The notes: generated by a model not told the origin, from the letters alone. A stretch of 64,000 nucleotides of DNA from [Flexibacter] sp. ATCC 35103 (GCF_001975985.1 NZ_MTQF01000005.1:186001-250000); one strand, 5' to 3'; positions 43,964 through 52,691 are shown, counted from the stretch's first letter. A program made the numbers and translations.

Positions 43964-44989
43964 ATGAAAGCTAAAGCAACTCTAAAACAAATTGCGAAAG
44001 AACTAGGTGTTTCTGTTTCTACGGTTTCTAAGGCATTAAATGATAGCCCTGAAATTAGTGAGCAAACGAAGGTGAAGATTAAGGAGTATGCCAAACTCAA
44101 AAATTATAAGCCTAATGTTATTGGTCTGAATTTAAAGAATCGTAAAACCAAAACAATTGGTGTAATTATACCTAATATATTGAACTCCTTTTTTGCAAAG
44201 GTTTTTAGTGGTATCGAAAAGGTAGCGGATAAAAAAGGATATAATGTAATTACCTGTATTTCGAATGAATCTTTAGAGAAGGAAATTCATACTCTTGAAA
44301 TGCTAAGCAACGGGACAATCGACGGATTTATCCTTTCTGTTTCTGAAGAAGCACAAAAACTACAAGATTACAGCCATTTTTCAGCGATTATAAATGATGG
44401 AACTCCAATCGTAATGTTTGATCGTATTGCAGATGAAGTAGAATGTGATAAAGTTGTGGTTGATGATTTTGATTCAGCTTTAAATTCAACTCAGCATTTA
44501 ATTAATTTGGGATGTAAAAATATTGCCTTAATTTCTTCAGTAGATAATTTAAGCGTTGGGAAATTAAGAGCAGATGGATATTTGAAAGCTTTAGCAGATA
44601 ATAATATTCCTGTAAACGAAAAAATTATTCTTCGTACCGATTCTGAAGAAGATATGAAAGCTAGAATTGATGCCATTTTCGATAATAAAATCGACGCTAT
44701 TTTTGCTTTGGATGAAAATGATTCAGTTGCGGCTTTACGTGTAAGTTTGAAGAAAGGATATAAAGTTCCTGAAGATATATCAATAATAGGTTTTGCCGAT
44801 GGAATTTTAGCTTCAAGACGTTTATCGCCAAGTTTGACTACAGTAAGTCAACACGGAATCGAAATTGGAGAAGTTGCTGCCAAACAATTAATCAAACGTC
44901 TGGAAGAATCTGAAGAAGAAACTTCAGATTATGAAACTATCGTTATCAAAACAAAATTGAAAGAACGAGAATCTACAAGAAAAGCTTAA
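43964..44989 (+). CDS. LacI family transcriptional regulator
   Basis: The 341-aa protein has the N-terminal LacI HTH (TLKQIAKELGVSVSTVSKALNDSPEIS, residues about 5-30), a hinge, and a periplasmic-binding-protein-like sensor domain (TIGVIIPNILNSFFAKVFSGIE, DDFDSALNSTQHLI, IIGFADG). These regulators usually respond to sugars or nucleosides. No transport or sugar gene is adjacent, so the target set is not evident. It is divergent from the ferritin-like pair and monocistronic with a strong terminator. Confidence 0.93.
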   Translation: MKAKATLKQIAKELGVSVSTVSKALNDSPEISEQTKVKIKEYAKLKNYKPNVIGLNLKNRKTKTIGVIIPNILNSFFAKVFSGIEKVADKKGYNVITCISNESLEKEIHTLEMLSNGTIDGFILSVSEEAQKLQDYSHFSAIINDGTPIVMFDRIADEVECDKVVVDDFDSALNSTQHLINLGCKNIALISSVDNLSVGKLRADGYLKALADNNIPVNEKIILRTDSEEDMKARIDAIFDNKIDAIFALDENDSVAALRVSLKKGYKVPEDISIIGFADGILASRRLSPSLTTVSQHGIEIGEVAAKQLIKRLEESEEETSDYETIVIKTKLKERESTRKA

Positions 44990-45007
44990 TCATAAAGTTT
45001 AATTCAT

Positions 45008-45042
45008 AAAAAAAGGACTGTTCTTTCGAACAGTCCTTTTTT
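45008..45042 (+). terminator. terminator of LacI-type regulator gene
   Basis: Stem AAAGGACTGTTC / GAACAGTCCTTT followed by T. Confidence 0.92.
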
Positions 45043-45056
45043 TATATCTAATTTTT

Positions 45057-45143
45057 GTCATTGCGAGGAACGAAGCAACCTCACTAATAATGACGCACAA
45101 AGTTTAATTCAGCAAATGAGATTGCTTCGTTCCTCGCAATGAC
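45057..45143. repeat. inverted pair of GTCATTGCGAGGAACGAAGC repeats
   Basis: Arms at 45057-45082 and 45118-45143 (26 bp, one mismatch) abut the polA stop codon, so polA mRNA would end in a very stable hairpin. A single half occurs at 21483-21512. Confidence 0.85.
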
Positions 45144-45144
45144 T

Positions 45145-47985
45145 TTAATGTGCTGCCAGCCAATCCAGACCCAATCCAAGTTCTACATCTAAAGGAACAC
45201 TCATCATAAACGCGTTTTCCATTTCATGTTTAATCATAGGCTGGATTTTCTCGAGTTCGTCGTTGTGAACATCGAAAACAAGCTCATCATGAACCTGAAG
45301 CAACATTCTGGATTTCCAGTTTTCTTCTTTTAATTTTTTATGAATGTTGATCATGGCGATTTTAATTACATCGGCAGCACTTCCCTGAATTGGTGCATTT
45401 ACAGCATTTCTTTCAGCAGCACTACGAACTACAGCATTTGCTGAGTTGATGTCTTTTAAATATCTACGACGACCAAGAATAGTTTGTACATATCCTTTTT
45501 CGCGGGCAAATTCTATTTGCTCATTAATATAAGATCTTAATCTTGGGTATGTTTTATAATACGCTTCGATCAAAGCGGCACTTTCGCTACGGGATAATGA
45601 AGTCTGATTGCTTAACCCAAAAGCAGAAACGCCGTAAATAATACCAAAGTTTACTGTTTTAGCATTACTTCTTTGTTCGCGTGAAACCTCGTCTAATGGA
45701 ACATCAAATACTTTTGCGGCGGTTGCTTTATGAATGTCTTCTCCGTTCTGGAAAGCGGCAATCATATTTTCTTCACCACTTAAAGCAGCAATAATTCTTA
45801 ATTCAATTTGCGAATAATCGGCAGATATTAAAGTGTGGTTTTCATCGCGGGCAACAAATGCTTTACGAATCTGGCGGCCTCTTTCTGTACGAATCGGGAT
45901 GTTTTGCAAGTTCGGATTATTAGAACTCAAACGGCCTGTTGCCGCAACAGTTTGCATATAATCAGTATGAACGCGTAATGTTTTTTTATCTACTTGTTCC
46001 GGTAAAGCAAGGATATAGGTACTTTGTAATTTTACCATCTGGCGCCAATCCAGAATTTGTTTTACGATCGGGTTGTCATTTGCTAAATACGTTAAAACCT
46101 CTTCGCCGGTCGCATATTGACCCGTTTTGGTTTTCTTTTGTTTTGCTCCGCCAATTTTTAGTTTGTCGAATAAGATATCTCCTAATTGTTTTGGAGAAGC
46201 CAGATTGAATTTCTCTCCGGCAGTTTCGTATATTTTTTCTTCGAGAGATTTAATTTCAATGTCCATTTCTTTAGACATAATGCTTAAGAACTCAACATCT
46301 AATCGAATTCCTTCGGTTTCCATGTCTGCTAAAACACTAACTAACGGAATTTCGATTTCATCGAATAATTTTTTAGTCTCGGTTTTGTCTAATTCAGCAG
46401 TAAAAATCTCTTTTAATTGTAATGTGATATCCGCATCTTCGGCGGCATATTCCTTGATTTCTTCAAGTGCAACTTCACGCATTGTAATTTGGTTTTTACC
46501 TTTTTTACCAATTAATGTTTCAATTGATTTTGGAGAATACTTCAAATAGGTTTCAGCCAGAATATCCATATTATGACGCATATCCGGATTAATCAGATAA
46601 TGCGCAATCATCGTATCAAAAAGTTTTCCTTTTACAACAACGCCATAATTAGAAAGGATTTTTAAATCATATTTTAAGTTCTGACCAATTTTTTCGATAT
46701 TTTCATTCTCAAAAAACGGTTTGAATTTATCAACTAAAATCTGAGCTTCTTCCTGGCTTTCCGGAAACGGAACGTAAAATGCTTTTCCTTTTTCATAAGC
46801 AAAAGACATTCCAACCAATTCTGCATGCAAAGCATCCAGACCGGTAGTTTCGGTATCAAAACAAACAGAAGTTTGTTTTTGTAGATTTTGTAAAAGCAAT
46901 TTAATTCCTAAATCACCTTCAACAGCTTGGTAGGAGTGAGGTGTGTTCTCTAAAGTATTATAAAAAGATGTTCTTTCTTCGGTATTTTCATCTGTAGTTG
47001 CGCCACCTCCAAAAAGATCAAATTGATCTTCGTTTTTAGGTTGTGGTTTTTTATATAATTTAGCTTCATCACCTTTATTGGCTAATTCATTTCCGCCGCC
47101 AACTTTAAATAAATTATCAAATTGCTCCGCCATTCTTCTAAACTCCAATTCCTGAAAAATTGCGTCGGTTTTTTCAATATCAGGTCGTGAAAGTTCATAG
47201 TCATTTTCATTAAAAACAACATCGCAATCACATATAATAGTAGCCAGTTTTTTAGATAAGATTCCTTTTTCTTTATTGGCTTCGATATTCTCTTTCATTT
47301 TACCTTTTAGCAAATGGGTATTATCTAAAAGATTTTCCATTGAGCCAAACTCTTTCAGGAATTTTTTAGCGGTAACTTCACCAACTCCCGGTAATCCCGG
47401 AATATTATCGACAGCATCTCCCATCATTCCAAGAAAGTCGATTACTTGTTCCGGTCTTTCGATTTCAAATTTTGCCAAAACTTCAGGAACGCCCCAAATT
47501 TCGATACCATTTCCCATTCGGGCTGGTTTATACATGAAAATATTTTCAGAAACTAATTGTGCAAAATCCTTATCCGGAGTTACCATAAAGACTTTGTAGT
47601 TTTCTTTTTCGGCTTGTTTGGCAATTGTACCAATCAAATCATCAGCTTCGCAGCCAGCCATTTCTATAATAGGAATATGCATCGCTCTTAATAAATCCTG
47701 AATATATGGAATGGCAATTTTTATAGCTTCGGGTGTTGCATCACGATTGGCTTTGTAGTCAGAAAACATTTCTGTTCTTACCTGACTTCCTTCTTTATCA
47801 AAAGCTACGGCCAAATGATCTGGTTTTTCACGTTTAATAACATCCAAAAGCGAATTCATGAATCCCATGATCGCTGATGTATCCATTCCTTTAGAATTAA
47901 TTCGGGGATTTTTTATGAAGGCATAATAACCACGAAAAATTAAAGCGTAAGCATCGAGAAGAAAAAGACGTTTTTGAGTTGACAT
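45145..47985 (-). CDS. polA: DNA polymerase I
   Basis: The 946-aa protein has a 5'-3' exonuclease domain (about 1-290, with FDKEGSQVRTEMFSDYKANR and GCEADDLIGTI), a 3'-5' exonuclease domain with the catalytic CFDTETTGLDA (DxE) and YAAEDADITLQL, and a polymerase domain with DYSQIELR (motif A), NFGIIYG (O helix) and VHDELVFD (motif C). Proofreading residues are intact. It is longer than E. coli Pol I by an acidic linker around residue 310. It is monocistronic. Confidence 0.97.
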   Translation of the reverse strand: MSTQKRLFLLDAYALIFRGYYAFIKNPRINSKGMDTSAIMGFMNSLLDVIKREKPDHLAVAFDKEGSQVRTEMFSDYKANRDATPEAIKIAIPYIQDLLRAMHIPIIEMAGCEADDLIGTIAKQAEKENYKVFMVTPDKDFAQLVSENIFMYKPARMGNGIEIWGVPEVLAKFEIERPEQVIDFLGMMGDAVDNIPGLPGVGEVTAKKFLKEFGSMENLLDNTHLLKGKMKENIEANKEKGILSKKLATIICDCDVVFNENDYELSRPDIEKTDAIFQELEFRRMAEQFDNLFKVGGGNELANKGDEAKLYKKPQPKNEDQFDLFGGGATTDENTEERTSFYNTLENTPHSYQAVEGDLGIKLLLQNLQKQTSVCFDTETTGLDALHAELVGMSFAYEKGKAFYVPFPESQEEAQILVDKFKPFFENENIEKIGQNLKYDLKILSNYGVVVKGKLFDTMIAHYLINPDMRHNMDILAETYLKYSPKSIETLIGKKGKNQITMREVALEEIKEYAAEDADITLQLKEIFTAELDKTETKKLFDEIEIPLVSVLADMETEGIRLDVEFLSIMSKEMDIEIKSLEEKIYETAGEKFNLASPKQLGDILFDKLKIGGAKQKKTKTGQYATGEEVLTYLANDNPIVKQILDWRQMVKLQSTYILALPEQVDKKTLRVHTDYMQTVAATGRLSSNNPNLQNIPIRTERGRQIRKAFVARDENHTLISADYSQIELRIIAALSGEENMIAAFQNGEDIHKATAAKVFDVPLDEVSREQRSNAKTVNFGIIYGVSAFGLSNQTSLSRSESAALIEAYYKTYPRLRSYINEQIEFAREKGYVQTILGRRRYLKDINSANAVVRSAAERNAVNAPIQGSAADVIKIAMINIHKKLKEENWKSRMLLQVHDELVFDVHNDELEKIQPMIKHEMENAFMMSVPLDVELGLGLDWLAAH

Positions 47986-48104
47986 AGAAAAAATATTAGT
48001 GTGTAAAAATAAACAATTGGGTTTTAAAAATGATTCGGTTCTGAAAATTTAATTTGTTTTCAACTATATAAGGATTGTAAGGTCATTTTAGCAGCACACA
48101 TTCT

Positions 48105-48130
48105 GTAGAGACGCACTGCAGTGCGTCTAA
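48105..48130. repeat. dispersed palindrome, best-conserved copy
   Basis: Perfect AGACGCACTGCAGTGCGTCT palindrome with GTAG on the left side and AA on the right. Confidence 0.85.
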
Positions 48131-48231
48131 TTATTATTACGATTATATATTTAAATGAACTTATATTACTTATATGGTGAAAAAAAGAACCAATAGTTAA
48201 TGTCAAGTTAAAATATTTATGATCAGGGATT

Positions 48232-48267
48232 TCTTCATTTTGTCTTCATATTACAGAGGTACATTTG
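48232..48267 (+). promoter_or_regulatory. promoter with direct-repeat operator, copy A
   Basis: TCTTCAT-TTTG-TCTTCAT (48232-48249, 11-bp period) is followed after 10 bp by the -7 box TACATTTG (48260-48267). The TTTG between the repeats sits 17 bp before the -7 box. The same arrangement recurs at 50977-51012. Such tandem repeats are typical of OmpR/PhoB-type binding sites; an OmpR-type regulator is encoded at 48929. Confidence 0.7.
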
Positions 48268-48309
48268 ATCTGTAAAATAAAAGATATTAATTTTTAAATA
48301 GTAGAAATC

Positions 48310-48507
48310 ATGAGAAATTTATTGATGTTATTAGTAGCAGTTTTGGGTACAAGTGTAATGGTAAGTGCTTTTCCTGCAAAAGATGTTAAAGCAACTCCTG
48401 CAAAAGAAGTTAAAGCTACAAAACACCTAAAAAACAAAACTGATAAAAAAGCGAAATCAGAGAAAAGCGAAGCTGTAAAAGTAGAGACAGCTAAAGTAAA
48501 AAAATAA
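48310..48507 (+). CDS. small exported Lys/Ala-rich protein, paralogue 1
   Basis: The 65-aa protein has a signal peptide (MRNLLMLLVAVLGTSVMVSA) and a highly basic, low-complexity mature part of about 45 residues (repeats of PAKDVKATPAKEVKATK, then KNKTDKKAKSEK). It is about 77% identical to paralogue 2 over the signal region at DNA level, including the bases AGAAATCATGAGAAATTTA around the start. The mature part is intrinsically disordered by composition, resembling acid-shock Asr proteins of enterobacteria in style, not in proven homology. Confidence 0.75.
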   Translation: MRNLLMLLVAVLGTSVMVSAFPAKDVKATPAKEVKATKHLKNKTDKKAKSEKSEAVKVETAKVKK

Positions 48508-48557
48508 GAAAAGGTCAATGTAAAATAAAAGGTTAATTAATTTAAAATTTAGAAATC

Positions 48558-48740
48558 ATGAGAAATTTATTTATCGTATTAGCAGCAGTTTTAGGAACAA
48601 CAGCAATGGTGAGTGCTCAAACAACTCCAGCTCAGGCAACTCCTGCAAAAGAAGTTAAAGCTACAAAACACCACAAAAACAAAGCTGATAAAAAAGTAAA
48701 AGCTGAAACTCCAAAAGCAGAAGCGGCTAAGGTGAAATAA
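48558..48740 (+). CDS. small exported Lys/Ala-rich protein, paralogue 2
   Basis: The 60-aa protein has signal MRNLFIVLAAVLGTTAMVSA, then QTTPAQATPAKEVKATKHHKNKADKKVK and an Ala/Lys tail. It lies 50 bp behind paralogue 1 with no promoter box between, so both share a transcript. A terminator follows at 48821-48852. It is a recent tandem copy, judging by near-identical sequence around both start codons. No metal-binding or enzymatic motif is visible. Confidence 0.75.
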   Translation: MRNLFIVLAAVLGTTAMVSAQTTPAQATPAKEVKATKHHKNKADKKVKAETPKAEAAKVK

Positions 48741-48820
48741 TAAAAGTTGTTTTTGTTTTGCTTTCAAAGAATTGTAAAGGAGGCAAAACAGAAGTAATGA
48801 TTATGAGAATGCAGATGGAG

Positions 48821-48852
48821 AAAGCTGGTAAAGAAATTTATCAGCTTTTTTT
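48821..48852 (+). terminator. terminator of paralogue 1-2 transcript
   Basis: Stem AGCTGGTAAA / TTTATCAGCT capped by a GAAA loop, then T7. It is homologous to the terminator at 51313-51345. Confidence 0.85.
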
Positions 48853-48928
48853 GATTCGTTAATTTTTTAATAATGCGCAATATGTTTTTTAGAATTGCTT
48901 AAATTTATTTGCGCTTAAATGCTGTATT

Positions 48929-49603
48929 ATGAATATTCTGATTGTTGAAGATAATAAGGAACTTGCTGTCGAGATTTACGATTTTTTATGTAATGTAGGT
49001 TACGTTTGCAAAATTGCTCATAATTGCGGTGATGCTCTTGAAGAAGTGAGTAGTAATGATTATGATGCTATGCTTCTTGATCTTGGTTTGCCTGACGGAG
49101 ATGGATTTGAGGTTTTAAAAACAGTTCGCAAAACAAAGTCAAAAATGGCAGTTATTGTGCTCACGGCACGCGGCGAATTAGATGACAGAATAAACGGTTT
49201 GCATCTTGGTGCAGATGATTATTTGACCAAACCTTTTGCCTTAACAGAGCTTAGTGCCAGATTATTTGCTGTGATTCGCAGGATTCATGGGTTTACTTTG
49301 AACAGTTTAAGTATTCATGGATTCTTACTGCAGCTTCAGGATTATAAAGTGAGTTATGATGAAATACCTATTAGTCTTACCAAAAAGGAATTTGATATTT
49401 TTCAATATTTGGTTTTAAATAAAAACAGGGTAATAACGAGATTGCAATTGACAGAACATATCTGGGGAGATATTCTGGAGGTAAATTCAGATTCAAATTT
49501 TATAGATGTGCATGTTCGAAATCTTAGAAAAAAACTGGATAAACATACTGCAATAGATTGGTTTGAAACCGTAAGAAATGTTGGCTATCGTATTAATGAG
49601 TAA
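48929..49603 (+). CDS. OmpR/PhoB-family response regulator
   Basis: The 224-aa regulator has a receiver domain with the acid pocket E7-D8, phosphoacceptor D51 (LLDLGLPDGDG), T-loop VIVLTAR and DDYLTKPF, and a C-terminal winged helix (LTKKEFDIFQYLVLNKNRVITR, FIDVHVRNLRKKLD, ETVRNVGYRI). It starts about 76 bp behind the paralogue terminator and is followed after 9 bp by its kinase gene. The neighbouring direct-repeat operators are its most likely binding sites. Confidence 0.93.
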   Translation: MNILIVEDNKELAVEIYDFLCNVGYVCKIAHNCGDALEEVSSNDYDAMLLDLGLPDGDGFEVLKTVRKTKSKMAVIVLTARGELDDRINGLHLGADDYLTKPFALTELSARLFAVIRRIHGFTLNSLSIHGFLLQLQDYKVSYDEIPISLTKKEFDIFQYLVLNKNRVITRLQLTEHIWGDILEVNSDSNFIDVHVRNLRKKLDKHTAIDWFETVRNVGYRINE

Positions 49604-49612
49604 ATAAATATT

Positions 49613-50950
49613 GTGAAAATAAAACATCAATTGGCTATTTTTAATGCGCTAACAAGACTTTTGGTAATTTTAGTGTTGTGGCTAATGCTGCCAATATTGG
49701 TCGAAGATGTGGTATACCGACATATTAATAATGGATTGCTTGAAAAAAAGCAAAAATTTATTGAGCATTTAGATAAAAATGAAATTAATGATTTTATAGA
49801 AAACTCAGATGACTCGACTGAAACATATTCGCAGTTTTCGACACTACACAGTGAGTTTTTGGTACTTTCGAAATCCCCTGTAAAAGCCAATCAAAAAAAA
49901 GCTGTTTTTAATAATGAATATCGCATTATCGAGGGCGAAGAAAATGAATACAGAATTCTGCAATATCATTTTATTTATGAAAATCAAGGTTATCAGCTCG
50001 AAATAGGAAGTAGTCTTGGCGAGGTAAATGACCTCACTTTTATAATCAGGTTTTTTATTATAATTGTATTTGTCGTTATACTCTTTATAACTTTTCTGGC
50101 AGATACTTTTTATATAGAATACCTGCTCAAGCCTTTCTATAAAATTATAGATACTAAAATAAGGCGTGTAAACGAACCTGAAGCTTTTGATCATACGCCA
50201 ATAAAAGCCAGGTCAAGGGATTTTAGGGAACTGGATTTTGTGTTAAATCAGATGATGGACCGTATTGCAGAACTTTTTAAAAAAGAAAAGCAATTCATCT
50301 CAAATGTTTCCCATGAATTGCTTACGCCAATTGCTTTGCTTAAAAATAAGTTCGAGAACCTGCTTCAAAATGATTCCTTAGATGATAATGCTTTTGATAA
50401 AATTGCAGGTTCCTTAAGAACATTGGATATGCTAAAAAAAATAATCAATAATTTACTATTGATTTCCAGAATCGAAAACAATCAATACGAAGCAAACGAG
50501 GATATAAATTTTCATGATATTATTACGGACCTGCAGGAAGATTTACAAGATCGTATTGATGATAGAGAAATTCAGTTTTTGAATAAAATGGATCATGATT
50601 TTGCTTTTACAGGAAATAAAACCCTTATTCATATTCTGATTTATAATCTGGTTACCAATGCGATCAAATACAATAAGCCAAACGGAAGTATTGAAGTTGC
50701 AGACGGTTTTTTAGAAAACAATTATTTTATTTCGATAACTAATTCCGGAATTGGTATGAATCCTTCTCAGATTGAAAACATATTCAACAGGTTTGCGAGA
50801 ATTAGTTCAGATCAGGAAGGGCAGGGCTTAGGGCTTGCTATTGCAGCCAGTATTGCTTCTTTTCATCATATTGAGATAAAGGTTACTTCGCAAATAAATG
50901 AAAACACGACCTTTATGTTATTATTTCCTGAGGCGCAAAAACAAAATTAA
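49613..50950 (+). CDS. sensor histidine kinase partner of the OmpR-type regulator
   Basis: GTG start, 445 aa; the first in-frame ATG lies 24 codons later, inside the first membrane helix. Two transmembrane helices (about 10-32 and 142-163) enclose a roughly 110-residue periplasmic sensor with many acidic residues (EGEENEY, NSDDSTE). The phosphoacceptor H234 is in NVSHELLTPIALLKNKFENL, and the ATPase shows NLVTNAIKYNK, NSGIGM and GQGLGLAIAAS. An acidic sensor could bind cations or cationic peptides; that is inference. Confidence 0.92.
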   Translation: MKIKHQLAIFNALTRLLVILVLWLMLPILVEDVVYRHINNGLLEKKQKFIEHLDKNEINDFIENSDDSTETYSQFSTLHSEFLVLSKSPVKANQKKAVFNNEYRIIEGEENEYRILQYHFIYENQGYQLEIGSSLGEVNDLTFIIRFFIIIVFVVILFITFLADTFYIEYLLKPFYKIIDTKIRRVNEPEAFDHTPIKARSRDFRELDFVLNQMMDRIAELFKKEKQFISNVSHELLTPIALLKNKFENLLQNDSLDDNAFDKIAGSLRTLDMLKKIINNLLLISRIENNQYEANEDINFHDIITDLQEDLQDRIDDREIQFLNKMDHDFAFTGNKTLIHILIYNLVTNAIKYNKPNGSIEVADGFLENNYFISITNSGIGMNPSQIENIFNRFARISSDQEGQGLGLAIAASIASFHHIEIKVTSQINENTTFMLLFPEAQKQN

Positions 50951-50976
50951 AAGTTAATTTTTTCAAAGTTGCCCAA

Positions 50977-51012
50977 TCTTCATTTTGTCTTCATTTAGCG
51001 AATATATCTTTG
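50977..51012 (+). promoter_or_regulatory. promoter with direct-repeat operator, copy B
   Basis: TCTTCATTTTGTCTTCAT at 50977-50994 is base-for-base the same as copy A and is again followed after 10 bp by a -7 box, TATCTTTG (51005-51012). It lies right behind the kinase gene and drives paralogue 3. Confidence 0.72.
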
Positions 51013-51057
51013 AGGTATAATAAATGAAAATATTAATAATCATAAAAACTTCAAATC

Positions 51058-51246
51058 ATGAAAAAATTAGTAATGTTAGCAGTACTTGTTTTAGGAACAA
51101 CTGCAATGGTAAACGCTCAAACAACTCCAGCTCAAACAACTCCGGTAAAAGAAGCTAAAGCTCCTAAAAAAGACAAAAAAGCAGATAAAAAAGCTAAAAA
51201 AGCCGAGGCAAAACCAGAAGCAGCTAAGCCTGAAGCTAAAAAATAA
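51058..51246 (+). CDS. small exported Lys/Ala-rich protein, paralogue 3
   Basis: The 62-aa protein has signal MKKLVMLAVLVLGTTAMVNA, then QTTPAQTTPVKEAKAPKKDKKADKKAKKAEAK and a tail of PEA/AK repeats. It belongs with paralogues 1 and 2 by signal, composition and promoter design. It is the most strongly Lys/Ala/Glu-repetitive of the three. It lies between its own promoter and a terminator, with an IS3 element inserted immediately after. Confidence 0.78.
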   Translation: MKKLVMLAVLVLGTTAMVNAQTTPAQTTPVKEAKAPKKDKKADKKAKKAEAKPEAAKPEAKK

Positions 51247-51312
51247 AACAACACAGGTTTGGTAATTTAAACCATGTTGTGGATTATAAAGGTTTTAAAA
51301 AATTTGGTAGAG

Positions 51313-51345
51313 AAAAAGCTGGTAGAGAAATCTATCGGCTTTTTG
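51313..51345 (+). terminator. terminator of paralogue 3
   Basis: Stem AGCTGGTAGA / TCTATCGGCT with GAAA loop and a T-run; homologous to 48821-48852. Confidence 0.82.
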
Positions 51346-51396
51346 TTTTATTTGAGTGTCTTGTCCTGAAATAGCGATACACAAAAAGCCATCGTT

Positions 51397-51825
51397 ATGA
51401 AAGATGAATTAAATTATGTAAAGCGTAGTCAACGAGACTATAGTATGTCACTAAAACTTCAGATTGTTAGTGAGATTGAAAAGGGAAATATTTCTATTAC
51501 TCAAACAAGGAAACAATATGGCATTCAGAGTCATGCCACAGTTTTAAATTGGTTAAGAAAATTTGGTAACTTTGATTGGGAGAACCAAAACCCCACCCAA
51601 ATGGCAAAAACACCTGAACAGAAGATAATGGAACTTGAAGCTCAAGTAAAGTTATTGGAAAAGCAAAAAGCACTATTGGAGAGACAGGCTTTTGTTGCAG
51701 ACAAAAAAGCTATTCTCTTTGATATGATGATTGATTTGGCTGAAAAGGAATACCATATTGATATCCGAAAAAACTCTGCACCCGAACAATCGGCCACTTC
51801 AAACAAAAAGAACAACAAACAGTAG
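51397..51825 (+). CDS. IS3-family transposase OrfA
   Basis: The 142-aa protein has an N-terminal helix-turn-helix (MSLKLQIVSEIEKGNISITQ, TVLNWLRKFG) and a leucine-zipper-like coiled coil (IMELEAQVKLLEKQKALLERQ, about residues 74-100), as in IS3 OrfA proteins that bind the ends. Near its 3' end an AAAAAG run (51805-51810) in the OrfA frame could be the slippery site for a -1 shift into OrfB. Confidence 0.92.
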   Translation: MKDELNYVKRSQRDYSMSLKLQIVSEIEKGNISITQTRKQYGIQSHATVLNWLRKFGNFDWENQNPTQMAKTPEQKIMELEAQVKLLEKQKALLERQAFVADKKAILFDMMIDLAEKEYHIDIRKNSAPEQSATSNKKNNKQ

Positions 51826-51839
51826 CATTTACCTGTTAT

Positions 51840-52691
51840 TTGTTCGGGATAGACAGACAGGTTTATTATCGAAGAATTAGAAGAAAAAACTCCAGGCAAA
51901 CCAAAGCCCAAGAAGTTGTTTTACTAGTTGGGGATATAAGGGAAAAGATGCCTAAGATTGGTGCTAGAAAACTGTATTATCTTTTATCACGAGAACTTAA
52001 AGAACTAAAAATCGGTAGAGATAAATTCTTTGATATACTCAGGGCAAATCATTTATTAATTGTGCCAAAACGGAGTTATCATGTAACAACAAACTCACAT
52101 CATCGTTTTAGAATACATAAAAATCGAATTTTAGGTTTAGAGATAAATCGTCCTGAACAAGTTTGGGTCTGTGATATTACTTATATCGGAAAAAGAGATC
52201 ATCCCTGTTATTTAAGTTTAGTCACAGATGCTTACTCAAAGAAGATAATGGGGTATTATGTTGCCAAAAATCTTAATACACAAAGCAGTTTAAAAGCATT
52301 GAAAATGGCTCTTAAACAAAGAAAATCCAACATGTTGACTCTAATCCATCATTCAGATAGAGGATTGCAATATTGCGCTAATGAATATCAAAAGGAGCTA
52401 ATCAAAAACAAGGTTTTATGCAGTATGACCCAAAACTCAGATCCGTATGAAAATGCCATAACTGAAAGGATTAATGGAATTTTAAAGCAAGAATTTATGG
52501 TCGATAAATATCATCAAGAAATAAAAATTACAAAACAGATTATAAGGGAATCTATTAATATTTATAATGAGCAAAGACCTCATTATTCTAATCATATGCT
52601 AACACCAAATCAAATGCATTGTCAAAATCAAATGCAAATAAGAACATATAAAACCAAAAACAGTTGCAAGAACGTTCTTGCAACTGTTTAA
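51840..52691 (+). CDS. IS3-family transposase OrfB (DDE integrase)
   Basis: The 283-aa frame begins with TTG at 51840, but the frame is open upstream and overlaps OrfA, so OrfB is probably made as an OrfAB fusion by -1 frameshifting. The rve integrase core shows D112 (WVCDITYIG), D173 (HHSDRGLQY) and E209 (NAITERINGILKQE). The C-terminus YNEQRPHYSNHMLTPNQ is typical of IS3 OrfB. Confidence 0.93.
   Translation: MFGIDRQVYYRRIRRKNSRQTKAQEVVLLVGDIREKMPKIGARKLYYLLSRELKELKIGRDKFFDILRANHLLIVPKRSYHVTTNSHHRFRIHKNRILGLEINRPEQVWVCDITYIGKRDHPCYLSLVTDAYSKKIMGYYVAKNLNTQSSLKALKMALKQRKSNMLTLIHHSDRGLQYCANEYQKELIKNKVLCSMTQNSDPYENAITERINGILKQEFMVDKYHQEIKITKQIIRESINIYNEQRPHYSNHMLTPNQMHCQNQMQIRTYKTKNSCKNVLATV

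Larger units (their letters stand above)
47986..48309. other. divergent intergenic region, 324 bp
   Basis: Holds the dispersed palindrome at 48105-48130 and the direct-repeat operator and promoter of the small cationic exported protein genes (48232-48267). Confidence 0.7.

Noticed and set aside
48294..48518. 74-aa hydrophobic frame on the minus strand
   Set aside because: It is the exact complement of the small cationic exported protein gene, which has promoter, signal peptide and paralogues.
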